Below, piece by piece: positions 7,602-12,981 of a stretch of 16,121 nucleotides of DNA (positions within the stretch are counted from its first letter, which is position 1; every line of letters starts with the position of its first letter). The stretch is from NCBI RefSeq assembly GCF_001556865.1, contig NZ_LSJY01000063.1, forward strand, positions 1-16,121. Direction: 5' to 3'. A model generated the notes under the pieces. That model saw only the letters and a program-made list of their open reading frames with translations. It did not search any database and was not told the origin of the DNA. This stretch comes from Sphingobium sp. CCH11-B1 (lineage in GTDB: Bacteria > Pseudomonadota > Alphaproteobacteria > Sphingomonadales > Sphingomonadaceae). Made by a program: the position numbers and the translations under genes.

Positions 7602-7686
7602 GCGGGCGTGGCGAAACTGGTAGACGCGCCAGATTTAGGTTCTGGTATCGCAAGATGTGGGGGTTCGAGTCCCTTCGCCCGCACCA
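7602..7686 (+). tRNA. tRNA-Leu (anticodon UAG)
   Basis: An 85-base cloverleaf. The acceptor stem GCGGGCG (7602-7608) pairs with CGCCCGC (7676-7682), followed by discriminator A and an encoded CCA (7684-7686). The D arm contains GAAACTGGTAGAC; the anticodon stem CCAGA/TCTGG encloses the loop TTTAGGT with anticodon TAG, reading CUA and, by wobble, other CUN leucine codons. A long variable arm precedes GGGGGTTCGAGTCCC, the T arm, as expected for a type II leucine tRNA. It lies 59 bases upstream of tig on the same strand. Confidence 0.97.
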
Positions 7687-7745
7687 GTGCGCCGCCTGCG
7701 GCCAAGCCACCGAAATTCAGCTGAAGAAAGCGTTTGAGAGAAGAG

Positions 7746-9359
7746 ATGCAGACTGTCGAGACGTTGAACGAGGGCCTGAAGCGCGCCTATACCGTGACCA
7801 TTACGTCGAAGGACATCGACGCCCGCGTGGAAAAGGAAGTGAAGGCGATCGCACCGCAGGTGCGCATGCCCGGTTTCCGCCCCGGCAAGGTGCCGGCGAA
7901 CCTGGTCAAGAAGATGCACGGGGAATCGCTGCAGCGCGACGCGCTCAACAACTCGATCCAGGACAGCATCCAGAAGCTGATCGCCGATCAGAAGCTGCGC
8001 CCCGCGATGCAGCCTTCGGTCGAGCTGGACGAGAATTTCGAGTTCGGCAAGGACGCCCAGATCAAGGTGGAGCTGGAAGTGCTGCCGGAAATCGCGGCGC
8101 CCAGCATCGAAGGCCTGAAGCTGGAACGGCTGACCGCCGAAGTGCCCGAAGCGCAGGTGGATGAAGCCGCTGGCCGCATCGCCAGCCAGCAGGGCGCGCT
8201 GGAGGAATATCCCGCCAGCCACAAGGCCAAGGACGGCGACACGCTGAGCATCGATTTCGTCGGCAAGGTCGATGGCGAGGCTTTCGAGGGCGGCACCGCG
8301 CAGGACGTGAAGCTGAAGATCGGTTCGGGCCAGTTCATTCCGGGCTTCGAGGAACAGCTGACCGGCGTGAAGAAGGGCGACGAGAAGACCATCACCGTCA
8401 CCTTCCCGGAAGATTATGGCGCGGAGCACCTGGCCGGGAAGGAGGCGACCTTCGACGTCACGGTCAAGGCGATCCTGGACGCCGACAAACCCAAGCTGGA
8501 CGATGAATTCGCCAAGTCGCTGGGCCTGGAAGGGCTCGACAAGCTCAAGGAACTGCTCAAGGGGCAGATCGAGCAGGAGCATAACGGCCTCACCCGCACC
8601 TATATGAAGCGCAAGCTGCTGGACCAGCTGGCCGCGGCGCATGATTTCGACGTGCCGCCGAGCATGGTCGAGGCCGAGTTCAACCAGATCTGGGCGCAGC
8701 TTCAGCATGAAGCCAGCCATGAGGAAGATCCCGAAGCCGCGCTGAAGGAAATGGAAGCCGAGAAGGACGATTATCGCGCCATCGCCGTGCGTCGCGTTCG
8801 CCTGGGCCTCCTCCTGTCGGAAATCGGTCAGGCGAACGGCGTGACCGTGTCCGACCAGGAAATGAACCGCCTCATCATGCAGGCCGCGCAGCAATATGGC
8901 CCGCAGGACCGGGAGCGCTTCGTGCAATATGTGCGTCAGGACCCGATGGCCGCCGCCCAGCTGCGCGCCCCGCTCTATGAGGACAAGGTCGTCGACTTCC
9001 TGTTCGAAAAGGCGGAGATCAGCGACCGCACCGTGACCCGCGAGGAGCTGGAAGCCGCGATCGAAGCCGAAGACGGCGACCTGAAGCCGCATGTTCATGG
9101 CCCCGACTGCGACCATGACCACGATCATGGCGAAAAGCCCAAGGCGAAGAAGGCCGCTCCCAAGAAGAAGGCCGCCGAGCCCGAAGCCGACGCCGCTCCG
9201 GCCGCCGAAGAGGTAACGGCGCAGGACGCGCCGAAGAAGGCCGCGCCCAAGAAAGCCGCCGCCAAGAAGGAAGAAACCGTCGCGCAGGATGCGCCGGCTG
9301 CCGAGGAGACGCCCAAGAAGAAGGCTGCTCCCAAGAAGGCTGCCGCCAAGGCGGAATAA
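7746..9359 (+). CDS. tig: Trigger factor, ribosome-associated chaperone / peptidyl-prolyl isomerase
   Basis: Protein of 537 residues. The N-terminal ribosome-binding domain contains the signature MPGFRPGKVP (41-50). The FKBP-type isomerase domain is about 160-245 (GDTLSIDFVGKVDGEAFEGG, GSGQFIPGFEEQLTGVKKGD). The helical chaperone domain follows to about residue 440. It binds near the peptide exit tunnel and shields nascent chains. Enterobacterial trigger factor is about 430 residues, so the roughly 95-residue tail is extra: a His/Asp cluster with H449, H451, C455, H457, H459 and H461, then alternating KKAAPKK blocks and acidic stretches. The ATG at 7746 is preferred over the TTG at 7734: it gives the usual MQTVETLNEGLKR start and has GAGAG five bases upstream. 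A strong terminator follows. Confidence 0.97.
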   Translation: MQTVETLNEGLKRAYTVTITSKDIDARVEKEVKAIAPQVRMPGFRPGKVPANLVKKMHGESLQRDALNNSIQDSIQKLIADQKLRPAMQPSVELDENFEFGKDAQIKVELEVLPEIAAPSIEGLKLERLTAEVPEAQVDEAAGRIASQQGALEEYPASHKAKDGDTLSIDFVGKVDGEAFEGGTAQDVKLKIGSGQFIPGFEEQLTGVKKGDEKTITVTFPEDYGAEHLAGKEATFDVTVKAILDADKPKLDDEFAKSLGLEGLDKLKELLKGQIEQEHNGLTRTYMKRKLLDQLAAAHDFDVPPSMVEAEFNQIWAQLQHEASHEEDPEAALKEMEAEKDDYRAIAVRRVRLGLLLSEIGQANGVTVSDQEMNRLIMQAAQQYGPQDRERFVQYVRQDPMAAAQLRAPLYEDKVVDFLFEKAEISDRTVTREELEAAIEAEDGDLKPHVHGPDCDHDHDHGEKPKAKKAAPKKKAAEPEADAAPAAEEVTAQDAPKKAAPKKAAAKKEETVAQDAPAAEETPKKKAAPKKAAAKAE

Positions 9360-9384
9360 TCCGGCAGTCCTGCCGCAGGAACAC

Positions 9385-9418
9385 GCGCCCGGCTTCACGC
9401 ACGAAGCCGGGCGCTTTT
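9385..9418 (+). terminator. Intrinsic terminator of tig
   Basis: A 12-bp perfect GC-rich stem (arms 9385-9396 and 9403-9414), loop ACGCAC, followed directly by TTTT and then CATTTC. It begins 26 bases after the tig stop and ends the tRNA-Leu/tig unit. Confidence 0.9.
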
Positions 9419-9501
9419 CATTTCGCGCGCGGCATGGCAGACGAAATCTTAATGATGATGCGCCATGTCGCTGGCATGGACGGGGCAGGGGCGCGCAAGC
9501 G

Positions 9502-10479
9502 ATGAAGGAATATCCGGCAGTGAACAGCGATGTCGCCAGCCCCACGCCGCGCATCGCCGTTATCCTGCCCTGCTATAACGAAGCCGGTGCCATCGTGCAG
9601 ACGGTCGCGGATTTCCGCCGCGCCCTACCGACCGCCGACATCTATGTCTTCGACAATAACAGCAGCGACGGCAGCTACGAACTGGCGGCAGGGGCGGGCG
9701 CGATCGTCCGCCGTGTGGGCCAGCAGGGGAAGGGCCATGTCGTGCGCCGCATGTTCGCCGATGTGGACGCCGACATCTATGTCATGGCCGATGGCGACGC
9801 GACCTACGAGGCCGCCGCCGCGCCGCGCATGGTCGCCGCGATGCTGGACGACAATCTCGACATGGTCGTCGGCGCGCGCCGTGACGAGGTGGAGGCCGCC
9901 TACCGGCGCGGCCACCGCTTCGGGAACTGGGCGCTCACCAGCCTCTTGAAGCAGCTGTTCGGCCGCAGCTTCACCGACATCCTTTCGGGCTATCGCGTCT
10001 TTTCGCGCCGCTTCGTCAAGAGCTTCCCGGTCCTGTCCGCCGGCTTCGAGATCGAGACGGAGATCAGCGTCCATGCGCTGGAACTCGCCATGCCGGTTGC
10101 CGAGGTCATGACCGCCTATGGCGCGCGGCCGGAAGGATCGGTGAGCAAGCTCAGCACCTATCGCGACGGATGGCGCATCCTGCGCACGATCATCACCCTT
10201 TACCGGGTCGAGCGGCCCGTGCTGTTCTTCGGCATCATCGCCGCGTTCCTGGCGGCGCTGGCGCTCGGGCTGGCGGCGCCGTTGATCGTCACCTACATGG
10301 AGACGGGCCTGGTGCCGCGCTTTCCGACCGCCATCCTCGTCACCGGGCTGATGATCCTGGCTACATTGTCGATCATGTGCGGCCTCATCCTCGATACCGT
10401 GGTGCGCGGGCGGCGGGAAGTGCGGCGGCTCGCCTACCTCGCCTTCCGCGCGCCATCCGATTTCGCGCGGCGCGATTGA
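9502..10479 (+). CDS. Glycosyltransferase family 2 with two C-terminal membrane helices
   Basis: Protein of 325 residues. GT-A motifs in order: VILPCYNEAGAI (20-31), VFDNNSSDGS (49-58), GKGHVVRRMF (77-86), the metal-binding MADGDATYE with D97 and D99, VVGAR (122-126), GYRVFSRRF (163-171) and FEIETEISVHALE (182-194). Two hydrophobic helices follow (about 240-262 and 273-298). The layout is that of DPM1/GtrB/ArnC-like enzymes, which transfer a sugar onto polyprenyl phosphate at the inner membrane. The ATG at 9502 has AGGGG ten bases upstream; a longer open frame back to 9289 overlaps tig and its terminator and is not coding. It stands alone between the tig terminator and the clpP promoter, so it is probably its own transcription unit. 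Donor sugar unknown. Confidence 0.92.
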   Translation: MKEYPAVNSDVASPTPRIAVILPCYNEAGAIVQTVADFRRALPTADIYVFDNNSSDGSYELAAGAGAIVRRVGQQGKGHVVRRMFADVDADIYVMADGDATYEAAAAPRMVAAMLDDNLDMVVGARRDEVEAAYRRGHRFGNWALTSLLKQLFGRSFTDILSGYRVFSRRFVKSFPVLSAGFEIETEISVHALELAMPVAEVMTAYGARPEGSVSKLSTYRDGWRILRTIITLYRVERPVLFFGIIAAFLAALALGLAAPLIVTYMETGLVPRFPTAILVTGLMILATLSIMCGLILDTVVRGRREVRRLAYLAFRAPSDFARRD

Positions 10480-10499
10480 CGGCCCGCGCGGCCATGCGC

Positions 10500-10536
10500 T
10501 TCCCCCCTTGAACCATCTGTCTTTTGTCCCGATGTA
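10500..10536 (+). promoter_or_regulatory. Candidate heat-shock (sigma-32/RpoH) promoter of clpP
   Basis: TTCCCCCCTTGAA at 10500-10512 is almost the full -35 consensus TNTCNCCCTTGAA. After 15 bases comes CCCGATGTA (10528-10536), one mismatch from CCCCATNTA. The start of transcription would be near 10543, about 30 bases before the clpP ATG. ClpP is a known RpoH target in proteobacteria. Confidence 0.75.
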
Positions 10537-10574
10537 GGGCGTGGGCAAAAGCAATCACCCGGAAAAGAGCAACA

Positions 10575-11210
10575 ATGACCGATATCATGTCCGATCCCAT
10601 GGCCGCGCTGGTCCCCATCGTCATCGAACAGTCGAACCGCGGCGAGCGCAGCTTCGACATCTTCTCGCGGTTGCTGCGGGAACGGATCATCTTCGTCACC
10701 GGGCAGGTCGAGGATCATATGGCCTCGCTGATCGTCGCCCAGCTTCTGTTCCTGGAATCGGAAAATCCGAAAAAGGACATCTGGATGTACATCAACTCGC
10801 CGGGCGGGGTCGTGACGGCGGGCATGGCCATCCACGACACGATGAAATATATCCGCCCCCAGGTGGGCACCGTGTGCATCGGCCAGGCGGCTTCGATGGG
10901 CAGCTTCCTGCTGGCGGCGGGCGAGCCGGGCAAGCGGATCGCGCTCAGCAATGCGCGGATCATGGTGCACCAGCCGTCGGGCGGCGCGCAGGGCATGGCG
11001 TCGGACATCGAAATCCAGGCAAAGGAAATCCTGCGCATCCGCCGTCGCCTGAACGACCTGTACGTCAAATATACCGGCAAGAGCCTGGAGGAAGTCGAGC
11101 GGGCGATGGACCGCGACACTTTCCTGGAAGCGGACGAAGCCAAGGCGTTCGGCCTGGTCGACGAAGTGTTCGACCGCCGGCCCGTCGCGGCCGAGACAAC
11201 AGAGGGCTAA
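10575..11210 (+). CDS. clpP: ATP-dependent Clp protease proteolytic subunit
   Basis: Protein of 211 residues, normal for ClpP. The catalytic triad is visible: S107 in GQAASMGS, H132 in MVHQPSG and D181 in [11 protein letters not shown], with the same 25 and 74 residue intervals as the E. coli enzyme. Other family landmarks are YINSPGG (72-78) and a short N-terminal propeptide-like stretch ([20 protein letters not shown]). The protein forms a barrel of two heptamer rings that degrades polypeptides fed by ClpX or ClpA. Start at ATG 10575, with AAGAG six bases upstream (10564-10568); upstream in-frame residues read from the promoter region and are discarded. It is followed 139 bases later by clpX, its unfoldase partner. 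Confidence 0.98.
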   Translation: MTDIMSDPMAALVPIVIEQSNRGERSFDIFSRLLRERIIFVTGQVEDHMASLIVAQLLFLESENPKKDIWMYINSPGGVVTAGMAIHDTMKYIRPQVGTVCIGQAASMGSFLLAAGEPGKRIALSNARIMVHQPSGGAQGMASDIEIQAKEILRIRRRLNDLYVKYTGKSLEEVERAMDRDTFLEADEAKAFGLVDEVFDRRPVAAETTEG

Positions 11211-11221
11211 AGACTATCTTT

Positions 11222-11268
11222 ACCGCGGTGCGCCACTTTGACCCCTTGTGGAAATGGCGTACCGCGGT
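11222..11268. repeat. Long inverted repeat in the clpP-clpX gap
   Basis: Arms of 14 bases at 11222-11235 (ACCGCGGTGCGCCA) and 11255-11268 (TGGCGTACCGCGGT) are complementary except for one G-T pair, around a 19-base loop. Each arm also carries the self-complementary 8-mer ACCGCGGT, at 11222-11229 and 11261-11268, centres 39 bases apart. There is no T run after it, so it does not look like a standard terminator. It could be an RNA processing/stability hairpin or a paired operator. Confidence 0.75.
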
Positions 11269-11275
11269 CTAGGAT
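11246..11275 (+). promoter_or_regulatory. Possible clpX promoter overlapping the inverted repeat
   Basis: TTGTGG (11246-11251), an 18-base spacer and TAGGAT (11270-11275) form a weak sigma-70-like pair about 75 bases before the clpX start. The right-hand ACCGCGGT palindrome would sit between the two hexamers, where a repressor could act. Confidence 0.3.
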
Positions 11276-11349
11276 GATCTTTGGACCAGAAAATCCCCTG
11301 ATTGCGCCCGGCCAGGCGGCCGGCGGCACGGGGGAAGAGAGAATGGCGA

Positions 11350-12618
11350 ATGACTAAGCTTACCGGTTCGGACTCGAAAAGCACTTTATACTGTTCCTTC
11401 TGCGGCAAGTCGCAGCATGAGGTGCGCAAGCTGATCGCCGGGCCGACCGTCTTCATCTGCGACGAATGCGTGGAATTGTGCAACGACATCATCCGCGAGG
11501 AGACCAAGGGCGGTCTTGTCGGGCGGAAGGATGGCGGCGTGCCGACCCCGCAGGAAATCTGCGACGTGCTCGACGATTATGTGATCGGTCAGAACCGCGC
11601 CAAGCGGGTGCTGTCGGTCGCGGTCCATAATCACTACAAGCGCCTGAACCACGGCTCCAAGCCGGGCGAGGTGGAACTGGCCAAGTCCAACATCCTGCTC
11701 GTCGGCCCGACCGGTTGCGGCAAGACGCTGCTCGCCCAGACGCTGGCCAAGACGTTCGACGTCCCCTTCACCATGGCGGACGCGACGACGCTGACGGAAG
11801 CCGGATATGTCGGCGAGGATGTGGAGAACATCATCCTCAAGCTGCTGCAGGCGTCCGACTATAATGTCGAGAAGGCGCAGCGCGGCATCGTCTATATCGA
11901 CGAGATCGACAAGATCAGCCGCAAGGCCGAAAACCCGTCCATCACCCGCGACGTGTCGGGCGAGGGCGTACAGCAGGCGCTGCTCAAGCTGATGGAAGGC
12001 ACCACCGCCAGCGTGCCGCCGCAGGGCGGGCGCAAGCATCCGCAGCAGGAATTCCTTCAGGTCGACACGACCAACATCCTGTTCATCTGCGGTGGCGCTT
12101 TTGCGGGGCTGGAAAAGATCATCGGCGATCGTCTGGAAGCCAAGTCGATCGGCTTCGGCGCGCATGTCGCCGCGCCCGAAGAGCGCCGCACGGGCGAGCT
12201 TCTGCGCCAGAGCGAGCCGGAGGATCTGCTGAAGTTCGGCCTGATCCCCGAATTTGTCGGCCGCTTGCCGGTGATCGCCACGCTGGAAGACCTGGACGTG
12301 GCCGCGCTGGTCAAGATCCTGGTCGAGCCGAAGAACGCGCTGGTGAAGCAATATGCCAAGCTGTTCGACATGGAGAATGTGGAACTCAGCTTCACCGACG
12401 ACGCGCTCACCGCGATCGCGCGCAAGGCGATCGAGCGCAAGACCGGTGCGCGTGGGTTGCGCTCGATCCTGGAGGCGATCCTGCTCGACACCATGTTCGA
12501 CCTGCCGTCGATGGAAGGCGTGGGCGAAGTGGTGGTGGACAAGGATGTCGTCGCCGGCACGAAGGAGCCGATTCGGGTGTTCAGCGACAAGAAGAAGCGG
12601 GCCGAAGACGCAGCCTGA
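11350..12618 (+). CDS. clpX: ClpX, AAA+ unfoldase of the ClpXP protease
   Basis: Protein of 422 residues, the usual ClpX length. The N-terminal zinc-binding domain has C15, C18, C37 and C40 (CSFCGK ... ICDEC). The AAA+ core shows Walker A GPTGCGKT (119-126), the GYVG pore loop (151-154), Walker B YIDEID (181-186), the RKHPQQEF stretch with the IGF-like ClpP-contact region near SIGFGAHV, and the sensor 2 region [12 protein letters not shown]. It recognises tagged substrates, unfolds them with ATP and threads them into ClpP. The ATG at 11350 follows GGGGGAAGAGAG and gives the standard N terminus; the frame upstream to 11302 has no family residues. Terminator directly downstream; no lon gene follows. 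Confidence 0.98.
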   Translation: MTKLTGSDSKSTLYCSFCGKSQHEVRKLIAGPTVFICDECVELCNDIIREETKGGLVGRKDGGVPTPQEICDVLDDYVIGQNRAKRVLSVAVHNHYKRLNHGSKPGEVELAKSNILLVGPTGCGKTLLAQTLAKTFDVPFTMADATTLTEAGYVGEDVENIILKLLQASDYNVEKAQRGIVYIDEIDKISRKAENPSITRDVSGEGVQQALLKLMEGTTASVPPQGGRKHPQQEFLQVDTTNILFICGGAFAGLEKIIGDRLEAKSIGFGAHVAAPEERRTGELLRQSEPEDLLKFGLIPEFVGRLPVIATLEDLDVAALVKILVEPKNALVKQYAKLFDMENVELSFTDDALTAIARKAIERKTGARGLRSILEAILLDTMFDLPSMEGVGEVVVDKDVVAGTKEPIRVFSDKKKRAEDAA

Positions 12619-12646
12619 TTTCGATTGGTTCCAGGCACTTCATAAG

Positions 12647-12678
12647 GGGGCAGGCGATCGCATCGCCTGCCCCTTTTT
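12647..12678 (+). terminator. Intrinsic terminator of clpX
   Basis: A 12-bp perfect stem (12647-12658 and 12662-12673), loop CGC, followed by five T. It starts 28 bases after the clpX stop. Two further A/G-T pairs can extend the stem outward, as in bidirectional terminators. Confidence 0.93.
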
Positions 12679-12837
12679 CATGTGGTTCCTCGCGCCGCAC
12701 AAAAAATCCTGCCGCGTTGCAAAATTGCACCACTGTTCAATGACCCGTGAATTTCGGCATAAAGCTGTTTGTTTTCAGTGCATTGATGCCATGAGATCGT
12801 CGCCGTGGGGGAGGAGTGATGGGGTCGGCGCACAAAT

Positions 12838-12866
12838 GTGACAGTCTCGCTGGCGCATTGTAACAT
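12838..12866 (+). promoter_or_regulatory. Candidate sigma-70 promoter of the receptor gene
   Basis: GTGACA at 12838-12843 (5 of 6 to TTGACA), a 17-base spacer and TAACAT at 12861-12866 (4 of 6 to TATAAT). Transcription would start near 12873, leaving a leader of about 109 bases before the ATG at 12982. Confidence 0.45.
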
Positions 12867-12875
12867 AATTGCAAT
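12857..12875. promoter_or_regulatory. AT-rich dyad overlapping the receptor -10 region, possible operator
   Basis: ATTGTAACATAATTGCAAT contains TTGTAA and the palindrome ATTGCAAT. A related pair, TTGCAAAATTGCA, lies at 12717-12729. The position over the -10 and start site would suit a repressor; the regulator is unknown. Confidence 0.35.
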
Positions 12876-12981
12876 CGACGCATCACAGGGGCGTCGTCAG
12901 GCGCCGCCAGAAGCGGCCGCGGCTTGAAATACAGCATGGATGGGGGCGCACGCGCCACTCTTGAAAAGGGACAAGGGTCAT

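Larger units (their letters stand above)
12679..12981. other. Regulatory gap upstream of the TonB-dependent receptor
   Basis: About 300 bases without a credible gene. It is less GC-rich than its surroundings, above all 12700-12790 and 12857-12880. It contains TTGCAAAATTGCA at 12717-12729, a candidate promoter at 12838-12866, an AT-rich dyad at 12857-12875 and a leader of about 110 bases with several GC-rich short hairpins (for example GGCGCACGCGCC near 12943). Short open frames on both strands have no ribosome sites or coding character. Confidence 0.6.

Noticed and set aside
9125..9356. Lys/Ala repeats at the tig 3' end considered as a DNA tandem repeat or CRISPR-like array
   Set aside because: The units are imperfect, vary in length, and are explained by amino-acid composition bias within one open frame.
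7635..9554. A 639-residue - strand open frame opposite tig
   Set aside because: Antisense shadow of trigger factor; its composition (Leu/Gly/Arg runs) is the complement of the Lys/Ala and FKBP coding sequence, and it crosses the tRNA and the terminator.
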